Positions 46,656 through 55,711 of a stretch of 64,000 bases of DNA are shown in pieces. The translations under genes and the position numbers were made by a program. How positions within the stretch are numbered: the first letter of the stretch is position 1; each line of letters begins with the position of its first letter. Origin of the DNA: Nitrobacter vulgaris (GTDB lineage Bacteria; Pseudomonadota; Alphaproteobacteria; Rhizobiales; Xanthobacteraceae); contig NZ_JAVDPZ010000004.1 in NCBI RefSeq assembly GCF_031453995.1, positions 1 to 64,000 on the forward strand, given 5' to 3'. The notes under the pieces are model-generated. The model saw nothing but the letters and a program-made list of their open reading frames with translations. It had not been told where the DNA came from and ran no database searches.

Positions 46656-47414
46656 ATGGATCGAGAGGACCAAACGCATTTCGGCTTCAGGGACGTCCCC
46701 CTGGTGGACAAGCAGACGCTGGTGAACGACGTCTTCCACAGCGTGGCGCAGCGTTACGACCTGATGAACGATCTGATGTCCGGCGGACTGCACCGCGTCT
46801 GGAAGGATGTGATGATCACGGCGCTGAACCCGCCGCGCAGCGATGCGCCGTTTTCGCTGCTCGATGTCGCAGGCGGCACCGGGGACATTGCCTTTCGGGC
46901 CGCGAAAGCCGCGGGCCACGGATTTCAGACCACCGTCTGCGACATCAATCCGGATATGCTCGCGGTCGGCCGCGAGCGCGCCATCAAGACACATCTCGAT
47001 CATCAGGTGTCGTTCGTCGAAGGTAACGCCGAGGCATTGGCGTTCGCGGATCGCAGTTTTGACGCCTATACCATCGCTTTCGGCATCCGCAACGTGCCGC
47101 GCATCGACGCCGCGCTGCGCGAAGCGTGTCGGGTGCTAAAGCCAGGCGGCCGGCTTCTCTGTCTCGAATTCTCGACGGTCGATGTGCCGGGACTCGACAA
47201 AATCTACGATCTGTTCTCTTTCAAGGTGATCCCGCCGCTCGGCCGCACCGTCACAGGCGACGCCGACTCCTATCAGTATCTGGTCGAATCAATCCGCAAA
47301 TTTCCGAAGCCGAGCGCCTTTGCCGACATGATCCGTGATGCCGGCTTCGCCCGCGTGACCTGGCAGGCGCTCTCCGGCGGCATCGTCGCACTACACTCGG
47401 GCTGGCGTTTGTGA
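46656..47414 (+). CDS. ubiE: Ubiquinone/menaquinone biosynthesis C-methyltransferase UbiE
   Basis: The 252-residue SAM enzyme has LLDVAGGTGDIAFRAA (SAM motif), FSTVDVPGLDKIYDLFSF and the UbiE FGIRNVPR segment. It makes the C-methylation of ubiquinone. I start at 46656 (MDREDQTHFGF), which matches family N-termini and has GGAG nine bases upstream; ATG codons at 46620 and 46641 are alternatives. ubiB overlaps its stop by four bases. Confidence 0.95.
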   Translation: MDREDQTHFGFRDVPLVDKQTLVNDVFHSVAQRYDLMNDLMSGGLHRVWKDVMITALNPPRSDAPFSLLDVAGGTGDIAFRAAKAAGHGFQTTVCDINPDMLAVGRERAIKTHLDHQVSFVEGNAEALAFADRSFDAYTIAFGIRNVPRIDAALREACRVLKPGGRLLCLEFSTVDVPGLDKIYDLFSFKVIPPLGRTVTGDADSYQYLVESIRKFPKPSAFADMIRDAGFARVTWQALSGGIVALHSGWRL

Positions 47415-48979
47415 TCTCCGCATTATCCCACGTCGCGCGGCTGGCACGCGCCGCGTTCGTGTTCGCGCGCGAAGGCGTGTTCGGCGTCGTCGATCCCTCG
47501 CTGGTGCCGCCGCCCGGACAGCTCGCGCTGCGCATGGCCCGCCTCGTCGAGCGCCGCGGCGCGAAATCCGGCTCGCGGCTGACGCGCGCGCTAACGCGAC
47601 TCGGGCCGGCCTATCTCAAGCTTGGACAATTCCTGGCCACGCGCCCCGATGTCATCGGCATCGCCATGGCTCGCGATCTGGAAAGCCTGCAGGACCGCTT
47701 GCCGCCGTTTTCACAAGCGGAAGCTGAAGCGGTGGTCGCGGCGTCTTTGGAAAGACCCGTGACACAGGTTTTCGCAAGTTTCGGACCGCCGGTGGCGGCA
47801 GCCTCGATCGCACAGGTCCATCGCGGCGAGGTCGAGAAGAACGGCGTCCGAAAGCAGGTTGCGGTCAAGGTGTTAAGGCCGAATGTCGGCGCACGCTTTC
47901 GACGCGACCTTTCAGACTTTTTTTTCGTCGCCAACAAGGCCGAAGCGCATTCGGCCGAAGCGCGGCGCCTGCGCCTCATCGAAATCATCAACACCATGTC
48001 TCGATCGGTAGCGATGGAAATGGACCTGCGGCTGGAGGCGGCCGCACTGTCGGAGATGGCGGAGAACACCCGCGACGATCGGGACTTTCGCGTTCCTACT
48101 GTGGACTGGGATCGCACCACTCACAACGTGCTGACGATGGAGTGGATCGACGGCATCGCGCTGAACGATCATGCGCGTCTTGCGCAAGCGAAAGCCGATC
48201 TGCCCGAGCTCGGCCGCAAGGTGATCCAGAGTTTTCTGCGCCATGCGCTGCGCGACGGCTTCTTTCACGCCGACATGCATCCGGGCAACCTGTTTCTCGA
48301 CGATTCGGGCCGGCTGGTCGCGGTCGACTTCGGCATCATGGGACGGCTGGGATTGAAAGAGCGGCGTTTCCTTGCCGAAATTCTGCTCGGCTTTATCACG
48401 CGTGACTACCGCCGCGTCGCCGAGGTGCACTTCGAGGCCGGATACGTGCCGGGCCATCACTCGGTGGAAAATTTCGCGCAAGCGATCCGCGCCATCGGCG
48501 AGCCGATCCACAATCGCACCGCCGAGGAAATCTCGATGGCCAAGCTGCTGACGCTGCTGCTTGAGGTCACCGGCCTGTTCGACATGCAGACGCGCCCCGA
48601 ACTGATCCTGTTGCAGAAGACCATGGTGGTGGTCGAAGGGGTGGCGCGCAGCTTCGACCCTAAATTGGATATCTGGACGGTGGCCGATCCGGTCGTCCGC
48701 GAATGGATTACGGAGAATCTCGGCCCGATCGGACGGATGCAGGGCGCGATTGCCGGCGCCGGCGAGCTTGGCCGCCTGCTCGGTGGGTTGCCGGCGATCG
48801 CCTCGCGAACGGTCTCTCTCATCGAGCAGTTCGAGGCGATGGCGCGCGAAGGGCTGACATTGGGGCCTGACACCATTGCGGAGATCAAGCGGGCTGAAGA
48901 ACGCAGTCAGCGCTGGAATATTCTGGCGCTCTGGGTCATCGCCGCGGCGCTTATGGGCCTGCTCTGGACCGCACATTGA
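47411..48979 (+). CDS. ubiB: UbiB-type ABC1/AarF atypical kinase
   Basis: The 522-residue ABC1/UbiB protein has the family block KLGQFLATRPDVIG, then QVHRGE, VAVKVLRPNV and FHADMHPGNLFL, the atypical kinase signatures, and a C-terminal hydrophobic segment ILALWVIAAALMGLLW for membrane anchoring. It is an ATPase needed for ubiquinone synthesis. It overlaps ubiE by four bases (GTGA), so it is translationally coupled. Confidence 0.96.
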   Translation: MISALSHVARLARAAFVFAREGVFGVVDPSLVPPPGQLALRMARLVERRGAKSGSRLTRALTRLGPAYLKLGQFLATRPDVIGIAMARDLESLQDRLPPFSQAEAEAVVAASLERPVTQVFASFGPPVAAASIAQVHRGEVEKNGVRKQVAVKVLRPNVGARFRRDLSDFFFVANKAEAHSAEARRLRLIEIINTMSRSVAMEMDLRLEAAALSEMAENTRDDRDFRVPTVDWDRTTHNVLTMEWIDGIALNDHARLAQAKADLPELGRKVIQSFLRHALRDGFFHADMHPGNLFLDDSGRLVAVDFGIMGRLGLKERRFLAEILLGFITRDYRRVAEVHFEAGYVPGHHSVENFAQAIRAIGEPIHNRTAEEISMAKLLTLLLEVTGLFDMQTRPELILLQKTMVVVEGVARSFDPKLDIWTVADPVVREWITENLGPIGRMQGAIAGAGELGRLLGGLPAIASRTVSLIEQFEAMAREGLTLGPDTIAEIKRAEERSQRWNILALWVIAAALMGLLWTAH

Positions 48980-48994
48980 TTGAGTTGATTGCAG

Positions 48995-49046
48995 TGATAC
49001 CAATCGACTGATATCAATGCTATCATACGTATCGCAGGACTATCAT
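48995..49046. promoter_or_regulatory. Operator-like repeats before the RHH-CoaBC start
   Basis: TGATA-N12-TATCA inverted repeat (48995-49016) and two direct CTATCAT words (49020-49026 and 49040-49046) exactly 20 bases apart, plus ATACGTAT (49025-49032). The last copy overlaps the ATG. Ribbon-helix-helix antitoxins bind such repeats at their own promoters, so autoregulation is plausible but not shown. It also covers the likely ribosome binding site AGGA at 49036. Confidence 0.5.
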
Positions 49047-50481
49047 GGCCAGCCTGACCATCCGCAAGCTCGACGACGCCATCAAGGCCGAGCTGCGGAT
49101 GCGGGCCGCCCGCAACGGCCGTTCGGTCGAGGACGAGGTCCGCGTTATCCTGCGCGAGGCTGCAACTCCCGCTGCGCCGGCGGTCACCACCGTCAGCAAC
49201 GTATCCCGCAACGCAACAATCCCACGCTGGCATAATTTACGACACAATAGCAATGCTTTACTTAGAATAACACTGATCATTGGCGGCGGGATCGCCGCTT
49301 ATAAGGCGCTCGATCTGATCCGACGATTGAAGGAGCGCGGTTTTATTGTGCGGTGCATCATGACAAATGCTGCGCAGCAATTCGTCACGCCCCTGAGCGC
49401 CGGAACGCTTTCAGATGAGCGTTGCTATACCGACCTGTTCGATCAAGGCAGCGAATTCGACGCGGGCCATATCCGGCTCGCGCGGGACTGTGACCTCATC
49501 GTGGTAGCGCCTGCAACAGCCGACCTGATGGCAAAGATGGCACACGGCCACGCTGACGATCTCGCGAGTGCCATTTTGCTCGCCGCCGACAAGCCGATTT
49601 TGCTGGCACCGGCGATGAACCCGCTGATGTGGAACAACCCGGCGACATGTCGCAACGTGGCGCAGCTCGCGCGCGATGGCGTCGCCATGATCGGTCCTGA
49701 CGCCGGCGAGATGGCGGAAGCGGGTGAGGCCGGCGTCGGCCGCATGGCCGAGCCTGTGACGATCGCGACCGCCGCCGAGCGGATTCTCAGGCCTCCGCAG
49801 GCGCAACCATTGAAGGGCCGCCGAGTCCTGATCACCGCCGGACCGACCTTTGAGCCGATCGATCCCGTGCGCTACATCGCCAACCGCTCCTCGGGTAAGC
49901 AAGGCTTTGCCATTGCAGCGGCGGCGCAGGCGGCCGGAGCCGAGGTGGCGCTGATTTCCGGTCCGGTCGACCTCGATGACCCCGCCGGCGTCACCGTGGA
50001 GCATGTCGAATCCGCGCGGGAGATGCTGGCGGCTGTGGAAGCCGCGCTGCCCACCGACATCGCGATTTTCTCGGCTGCGGTTGCCGACTGGCGCGTCGCG
50101 CACGAAGGCGCGCAGAAATTGAAGAAGACCGCGGCCGGGGTTTCGCCGCTGCAACTGACAGAGAACCCGGACATCCTCGCAACCATCTCAAACCTGCGCG
50201 ACAAACGCCCGCCCCTCGTGATCGGCTTCGCCGCCGAAACCGAACATCTCATCGAGAATGCCAAGGCAAAATTCGCACGCAAAGGCTGCGACTGGATCGT
50301 CGCCAACGATGTCTCTCCCGGAACCGGCGTGATGGGCGGCGACCGGAACACGGTGCATCTGTTGACGCGCGGCGAAGGCGGCGAGATCAAGACCGAGTCC
50401 TTCGCCGTCATGACCAAGGAAGAGGTGGCCGCAATGCTGATCGAACGCATTGTCTCAACCATGACGGATTCGTCGAAGTGA
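49045..50481 (+). CDS. coaBC: FitA/VapB-like ribbon-helix-helix domain fused to CoaBC
   Basis: The 478-residue protein starts with a 40-residue FitA-like antitoxin domain (MASLTIRKLDDAIKAELR, AARNGRSVEDEVRVILREA). A 30-residue linker and then CoaC/CoaB follow: GGGIAAYKALDLIRRL, HIRLARDCDLIVVAPATAD (catalytic His), PAMN, then EPIDPVRYIANRSSGKQG and KLKKTAAG. CoaBC makes 4'-phosphopantetheine from phosphopantothenate. The Cys-containing clamp of CoaC (ACGD in E. coli) is replaced by AEAGEAGVGRM, with no Cys. Start ATG at 49045 follows AGGA by five bases. dut overlaps its end. Confidence 0.93.
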   Translation: MASLTIRKLDDAIKAELRMRAARNGRSVEDEVRVILREAATPAAPAVTTVSNVSRNATIPRWHNLRHNSNALLRITLIIGGGIAAYKALDLIRRLKERGFIVRCIMTNAAQQFVTPLSAGTLSDERCYTDLFDQGSEFDAGHIRLARDCDLIVVAPATADLMAKMAHGHADDLASAILLAADKPILLAPAMNPLMWNNPATCRNVAQLARDGVAMIGPDAGEMAEAGEAGVGRMAEPVTIATAAERILRPPQAQPLKGRRVLITAGPTFEPIDPVRYIANRSSGKQGFAIAAAAQAAGAEVALISGPVDLDDPAGVTVEHVESAREMLAAVEAALPTDIAIFSAAVADWRVAHEGAQKLKKTAAGVSPLQLTENPDILATISNLRDKRPPLVIGFAAETEHLIENAKAKFARKGCDWIVANDVSPGTGVMGGDRNTVHLLTRGEGGEIKTESFAVMTKEEVAAMLIERIVSTMTDSSK

Positions 50482-50936
50482 GCGGCCCGATCAAGGTTGA
50501 CGTCGTGCAATTGCCTCATGCCGAGGGTCTTCCGCTGCCTTGCTACCAAAGCAGCCAGGCGGCCGGTCTTGATCTCGTCGCCGCAATTCCCGAACAGGCG
50601 CCGCTGGTTCTCGTCGCCGGACAGCATGCGATGGTTCCGACCGGGCTGATTATCGCATTGCCCGACGGATTCGAGGCGCAGGTTCGGCCGCGCTCCGGCC
50701 TCGCTGCCAAGCACGGGGTTACCGTGCTGAATTCGCCCGGCACCGTGGACGCCGATTATCGGGGCGAGATCAACGTCCTCCTCGTTAACCTCGGAACGGC
50801 ATCATTCACCATCCGCCGCGGCGAGCGCATCGCGCAGATGGTCGTGGCACCGGTGACGCGGATTGAACTCGCGCGCGCGGTGTCGTTGTCGGCAACGACC
50901 CGCGGCAGCGGTGGATTTGGTTCGACCGGACGCTAG
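50478..50936 (+). CDS. dut: Deoxyuridine 5'-triphosphate nucleotidohydrolase
   Basis: The 152-residue trimeric dUTPase has all five motifs: AGLDLVA, PRSGLA, GTVDADYRGEI, RIAQMVV and the C-terminal RGSGGFGSTG. It removes dUTP and supplies dUMP. The GTG start overlaps coaBC by four bases (GTGA). CoaBC-dut is a known gene pair in many bacteria. Confidence 0.97.
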   Translation: MSGPIKVDVVQLPHAEGLPLPCYQSSQAAGLDLVAAIPEQAPLVLVAGQHAMVPTGLIIALPDGFEAQVRPRSGLAAKHGVTVLNSPGTVDADYRGEINVLLVNLGTASFTIRRGERIAQMVVAPVTRIELARAVSLSATTRGSGGFGSTGR

Positions 50937-50954
50937 CTTCACGGATGCGCGGAC

Positions 50955-51200
50955 TCATCGTTCGGGCGCGGGCTCGTTTGCTTTTGGCGGCACCACAATG
51001 GTGCCGGCGTTGGGGTGATGATCGTCGGCGAGCGTTCCCCGCCGGACGCCATCACCCGGCATTCGTCCATCAAATAGGAACGGCCGTGTCCCATCCGCGC
51101 TGCCAACGGTCGGCGTGTGCGATTGTCCAGACTTGGTATCTTGCGCGTTGGCCGCGGTCACGACCAGTGCCAACACAAACGCGATTGCTAATCGCAACAT
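50955..51200 (-). CDS. Small exported protein of unknown function
   Basis: The 81-residue product has a clear signal peptide (MLRLAIAFVLALVVTAANAQ, cut after ANA or AQ), then a hydrophilic region rich in Asp, Gly and Pro. No domain was recognised. GGAGGAG precedes the start. It converges on dut. The short length and the good ribosome binding site support a real gene, but not its role. Confidence 0.65.
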   Translation of the reverse strand: MLRLAIAFVLALVVTAANAQDTKSGQSHTPTVGSADGTRPFLFDGRMPGDGVRRGTLADDHHPNAGTIVVPPKANEPAPER

Positions 51201-51569
51201 GACGGCTCCTCCTCTTGCGCGCGGGACAAGCGCGCGGCGACGCGACTCAGTTTCGGCCACTGTCGGGGAGGAACCGGGCGCCAGGATGACGGCCAGCCAT
51301 GTCTTTGGTGGGATTCATACTTCGAGACGTCATACCCGGCATAAAACCGGACATGACGATTCAATCAAACCTCATCCCGCTTTAGCCCCTGCCACCCGTC
51401 TTTAAGAAAATCGTTTCGAAAATGTCGCGGCCGCGCATTTTTCCATTGCCGGATTCCCGTTCACGGTCTGGACTCTTACCCCCCGAGTCCGCTTAAGCAT
51501 AATGGTGGTCGATTCGTGAACGGCGAACGGTTTGCCGGTCGAACATCGTCGTGCGGTTTTGGGGCAAAG
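51201..51569. other. Interval before divL with a short palindrome
   Basis: 369 bases with no convincing gene. It holds CGTCAT (51328-51333) and ATGACG (51353-51358) around CCGGCATAAAACCGG, a shortened relative of family C. The divL promoter should lie nearby. Confidence 0.45.
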
Positions 51570-54086
51570 ATGTCAGGCGTAATCGGCGTGATGCGTCGGA
51601 CCTTACTGTCGTGCACCTCGCTGGTGCCGGGCGGCATCGCCGGTGCCGGCGCGGTCAGCCTCATTGACATATCGCCCGCTTGGGCAGCCGAACCAGCGCT
51701 GGCCGAACGGCTGCTCCAGACTTTCATGAATCTCAGTCGGCAGGATTTGACTGCGCTGGCGATGGCGCTCGGCGTGCTGAGTTTCTCGGTGGTCGCCGCT
51801 ATCCTGCTGATGCGCACGCGCATCCGCGCCGCCGCGAACGAACAGCGGCTGCGCGCCGAAATCCGCGACCTTCAATCGGAGGCCGACCGCTTTCGCGCCC
51901 TTCTATTCGTGGAACCGCAGATTTTGATTTCGTGGGGCGCGGGCGAGGACCGTCCCCAGGTCAGCGGCGATACCGCGCTGCTGTTACCGCAGGAGCCAAA
52001 ACAGCCCTTGCGGGTTTTGGCGTTCGGAACCTGGCTGCTGCCTGAGCCGGCGTTGCAGATGGATCACGCGGTCGATGCGCTGCGCAATGCCGGAGAAGGC
52101 TTTCTGCTCAATCTGGTCACGTCGGCCGGACGCACCGTAGAAGCGATGGGCCGCGCCATCGGCGGCCAGGCCATCGTGCGTATCCGGGATCTTGGCGGTT
52201 TGCGGCGCGACCTCGCCGAGATGACACTGCGTCATAACAGTCTCCTGGCAGAAACAGAGATGCTGCGGGCCTTCGCAGCCGCAGCGCCATGGCCTCTCTG
52301 GGCGAGAGGCGAAGACGGCAATATCTCCTTCGCCAACGCGGCCTATGCGCGCGCCACCGAAGCCGCCCACGCAACCGACGCAATCCAGCGCAATCTCGAA
52401 CTGCTCGACAGCGAGGACCGTATCGCGATGGCGCGGGCGCTGAACGATCATGCCACTTTTACCGCGCGGCTGCCGATCGTTATCGGCGGCGAGCGGCGGA
52501 TGCACGACATCCACGCACTGCGGACCACCGGCGGGAGCGCCAGCATCGCGCTCGACGTCAGCGAGGCTACGGAGCTAAGGCAGGCGCTGACGCGGATGGC
52601 GGACGCACATCGCCGAACCCTCGACCAATTGTCATCGGGCGTCGCCGTGTTCGACGGGCAGCGGCGGCTCGCTTTCTACAACGACTCTTACCGCCGGCTG
52701 TGGGATCTCGACCGCCCCTTTCTCGATGGGCATCCCGACGACTCCAGCGTGCTCGATCGCCTGCGCGCGGCGCGCCGATTGCCGGAACAGCCGGACTTCC
52801 GCGCATGGAAAGCACGCCTGCATGAAGCCTATCGCGCCAACGAGGCCGTCAAGGACGTATGGTATCTGCCGGACGGGCGCGCACTCAGCATCGTCACCAC
52901 GCCGAATCCGGAAGGCGGTGTCACCTACCTGTTTGACGATGTCACGGAAAGCCTGAATCTGGCTCGGCGATATGACCGGCTCATCACCGTGCAGCGCGAG
53001 ACCCTCGACAGCCTGACCGAAGCAGTCGCGGTTTTCGGCAGTAACGGACGCGCGCAACTTTTCAATCCGGCCTTTGCGCGGATGTGGAAGCTTTCGCCCG
53101 AGGCGCTTTCGCAGCAGCCGCATATCGATACGGTCGAGGCGTGGTGCAAACCGTTGTTCGACGACAATGACGCCTGGCAGACGATCCGCAGGGCGGTCAC
53201 CGGCATCGACAATCGCACCTCAGTGCCGCTCAAGCTCGAGCGCAAGGACGGTAGCATCCTGGACTGCATGACCATGCCGCTTCCCGACGGCGCCACCATG
53301 CTGACCTTCCATGACATCACAGATAGCGAGAACGTGGAACGCGCGCTGCGCGAGCGCAACGATGCGCTCGAGACCGCCGATCAGATGAAAATCGATTTCG
53401 TCCATCACGTCTCGTACGAACTTCGCTCGCCCCTGACGACCATCATCGGTTTCGCGCATCTGATGAATGATCCCGGCACGGGGCCGCTCACCGAAAAGCA
53501 GGCCGAGTATGTCAACTACATCACCTCGTCGACAGACGCGCTGCTGGCGCTGACCAACAACATCCTCGACCTCGCCACCATCGACGCCGGCGCCATGACG
53601 CTTGAGCTCGGGCCGGTCGATGTCCGCAAGACCATCGCGGCGGCAGCGGAAGGCATTCAGGACCGGCTGACCCGCGATCGAATCGTGCTGAATGTCGATG
53701 TCGATCCGGACATCGGCAACTTCATCGGCGACGAGCGCCGCATCGTTCAGGTTCTCTATAACCTGCTTGCCAATGCCGCCAATTTCTCGCCGCCGGACGC
53801 CGTCATCACGGTGAGCGCCCGGCGCGCCGAGCACAACGTGAGATTTGCCGTGATGGACGAAGGTCCCGGCATTTCGCCCGACGTCAAGGACAAGGTGTTC
53901 GACTGGTTCGAAAGCCACGCGAACGGATCGCGCCATCGCGGCCCCGGCCTGGGCCTTTCGCTGGTGCGTTCCTTCGTGGAACTCCATGGCGGGCGCGTGC
54001 ATTTCGATTCCACCACCAAGAGCGGCACCCGGGTCGTGTGTGATTTTCCACTTGACCAAACCGCCCACCGAAACGCCGCCGAATGA
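51570..54086 (+). CDS. divL: DivL-type PAS sensor kinase homologue with Tyr in place of the phospho-acceptor His
   Basis: The 838-residue protein has two hydrophobic segments near its N-terminus, several PAS-like regions and a C-terminal histidine-kinase core. The H-box reads HHVSYELRSPLT, with Tyr616 where His is expected. The ATPase domain has NLLANAANFSPP, DEGPGISPDVKDKVFDWFE and GPGLGLSLVRSF. Tyr at this site is the hallmark of Caulobacter DivL, an allosteric partner of CckA and DivK in cell-cycle control. The tsaE neighbour fits the Caulobacter order (memory). The start is uncertain; ATG 51591 is an alternative. Confidence 0.85.
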   Translation: MSGVIGVMRRTLLSCTSLVPGGIAGAGAVSLIDISPAWAAEPALAERLLQTFMNLSRQDLTALAMALGVLSFSVVAAILLMRTRIRAAANEQRLRAEIRDLQSEADRFRALLFVEPQILISWGAGEDRPQVSGDTALLLPQEPKQPLRVLAFGTWLLPEPALQMDHAVDALRNAGEGFLLNLVTSAGRTVEAMGRAIGGQAIVRIRDLGGLRRDLAEMTLRHNSLLAETEMLRAFAAAAPWPLWARGEDGNISFANAAYARATEAAHATDAIQRNLELLDSEDRIAMARALNDHATFTARLPIVIGGERRMHDIHALRTTGGSASIALDVSEATELRQALTRMADAHRRTLDQLSSGVAVFDGQRRLAFYNDSYRRLWDLDRPFLDGHPDDSSVLDRLRAARRLPEQPDFRAWKARLHEAYRANEAVKDVWYLPDGRALSIVTTPNPEGGVTYLFDDVTESLNLARRYDRLITVQRETLDSLTEAVAVFGSNGRAQLFNPAFARMWKLSPEALSQQPHIDTVEAWCKPLFDDNDAWQTIRRAVTGIDNRTSVPLKLERKDGSILDCMTMPLPDGATMLTFHDITDSENVERALRERNDALETADQMKIDFVHHVSYELRSPLTTIIGFAHLMNDPGTGPLTEKQAEYVNYITSSTDALLALTNNILDLATIDAGAMTLELGPVDVRKTIAAAAEGIQDRLTRDRIVLNVDVDPDIGNFIGDERRIVQVLYNLLANAANFSPPDAVITVSARRAEHNVRFAVMDEGPGISPDVKDKVFDWFESHANGSRHRGPGLGLSLVRSFVELHGGRVHFDSTTKSGTRVVCDFPLDQTAHRNAAE

Positions 54087-55606
54087 GTGGACCGTCGAGA
54101 TTCGCGACCGCGCTCCTCAACGAGACTGCGACCGCGCATCTCATGGCCGACCTGGCGCTCCTGATCGGTCCCGGGGACGTCATCACCCTGTCCGGCGATC
54201 TCGGCGCAGGCAAGACCTCCGCCGCGCGCGCCATGATCCGGTATCTCGCGAGCGATGACACGATCGAGGTACCGAGCCCGACCTTCACCCTGGCGCAACA
54301 TTATGATCTGCCGCCCTGTCCGCTGCTCCACGCCGACCTCTATCGCCTCAGTGGCCCCGATGAACTTGAGGAGATTGGCCTCGCGCCGCTGCCCGAAGAC
54401 ACGCTGGTCCTGATCGAATGGCCGGACCGCGCAGCCGGCGGCCTGCCTGCTGATCGGATCGACATCGCCATCAGCCACAGTCCGGCACTCGGATCAGCCG
54501 CGCGCGCCGCCGAAATCACCGGGTATGGCAAGGCCGCCTCTCAGGTTTCGCGGCTTGCCGCGCTGCGCCGATTCCTCGACGATGCCGGGTGCTTGGACGC
54601 GGAACGGCGCCGCATGCCCGGAGACGCTTCGACGCGCTCATACGCCCGGATAATCTGCAGCGATGGCAGTTTCATCCTGATGAACGCGCCACGGCGACCC
54701 GATGGACCGGCGATCCACGACGGCAAATCCTACAGCGCGGCGGTGCATCTTGCCGAAGACATCAAGCCCTTCGTCGCGATCGCCCGCGGCCTGCGCGACC
54801 ACGGCTTCTCCGCGCCGGTGATCCATCATGCCGATCTGGAGTCGGGATTCCTGATTACCGAAGATTTCGGCAGCGCCAGCTTTGTCGAAGGCACGCCGCC
54901 GACGCCGATCGTCGAGCGTTATCAAACGGCTACCGATCTGCTGGCCGCGCTGCATTGTCAGACACTGCCCGACACGCTTCCGGTGGCGGCGGACATCGCC
55001 TACACCATTCCGGTGTTCGATACCGAAGCGATGCTGGTCGAGGTCGGCCTGATGCTGGACTGGTATCTGATCGACCGCGGCATTGAACCGAGCGAAGACC
55101 TGCGCGCGGAGTTCATGACAATCTGGCGCGCATTGCTGGCGAAACCGAGTGCTGCGTCCAGAACCTGGGTGTTGCGTGATTTCCACTCGCCCAATTTAAT
55201 CTGGTTGGAGCAACAGCGAGATATCCGAAAGGTCGGCATCATCGACTTTCAGGACACCGTGCTCGGTCCCGCCGCCTACGATCTGGTCTCGCTTTTGCAG
55301 GATGCACGGGTGGACGTTCCCGAATCGATCGAACTCGCGTTGCTTACCCGCTACGTGAAGGCGCGGCTGGAATCGGACGCGCGGTTCGATCCCGCCGGTT
55401 TCGCCGAGCTGTATGCCATCATGTCGGCACAACGCAACACCCGGCTGCTCGGCACGTTCGCGCGACTCAATCGGCGCGATGGCAAACCGCACTATCTGCG
55501 ACATCAACCCCGGATCTGGACCTATCTCACGCGCTCGCTGGCTCACCCGGCGTTATCAGCGGCCCAAGAGTGGTATCAGAATCACGTTCCGCCTCCGGCG
55601 GGTTGA
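54083..55606 (+). CDS. TsaE-AmgK fusion: t6A ATPase and N-acetylmuramate/N-acetylglucosamine kinase
   Basis: The 507-residue protein joins two functions. Residues 1-150 are TsaE (Walker A GDLGAGKT at 38-45, PSPTFTLAQHYD), the ATPase of the t6A complex with TsaB/TsaD. Residues about 165-507 are an aminoglycoside-phosphotransferase-fold kinase with RDFHSPNLIWL (Asp366, His368, Asn371) and IDFQDT. This matches AmgK, which phosphorylates MurNAc at C1. murU, the next enzyme of that pathway, lies downstream after a PilZ gene. The start overlaps divL by four bases (ATGA). Confidence 0.92.
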   Translation: MSGPSRFATALLNETATAHLMADLALLIGPGDVITLSGDLGAGKTSAARAMIRYLASDDTIEVPSPTFTLAQHYDLPPCPLLHADLYRLSGPDELEEIGLAPLPEDTLVLIEWPDRAAGGLPADRIDIAISHSPALGSAARAAEITGYGKAASQVSRLAALRRFLDDAGCLDAERRRMPGDASTRSYARIICSDGSFILMNAPRRPDGPAIHDGKSYSAAVHLAEDIKPFVAIARGLRDHGFSAPVIHHADLESGFLITEDFGSASFVEGTPPTPIVERYQTATDLLAALHCQTLPDTLPVAADIAYTIPVFDTEAMLVEVGLMLDWYLIDRGIEPSEDLRAEFMTIWRALLAKPSAASRTWVLRDFHSPNLIWLEQQRDIRKVGIIDFQDTVLGPAAYDLVSLLQDARVDVPESIELALLTRYVKARLESDARFDPAGFAELYAIMSAQRNTRLLGTFARLNRRDGKPHYLRHQPRIWTYLTRSLAHPALSAAQEWYQNHVPPPAG

Positions 55607-55632
55607 ACCGTTTTATTTTACGCCTTTTTTTA
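55589..55632 (+). terminator. Weak hairpin at the tsaE-amgK end
   Basis: CCGCC-TCC-GGCGG (55589-55601) within the last codons, followed by CGTTTTATTTTACGCC and a T-run. It may attenuate transcription into the PilZ gene; weak evidence. Confidence 0.35.
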
Positions 55633-55711
55633 GAAGTAGCGCCGTAGCTTCGGAGCCCGGGATCTATCCTGCGGATCGCGGCACAGTCGTCCTTCCAAGA
55701 GGGAGCACATC

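Noticed and set aside
49045..49165. Separate antitoxin gene before coaBC
   Set aside because: The frame continues without a stop into CoaBC, and no toxin gene lies nearby.
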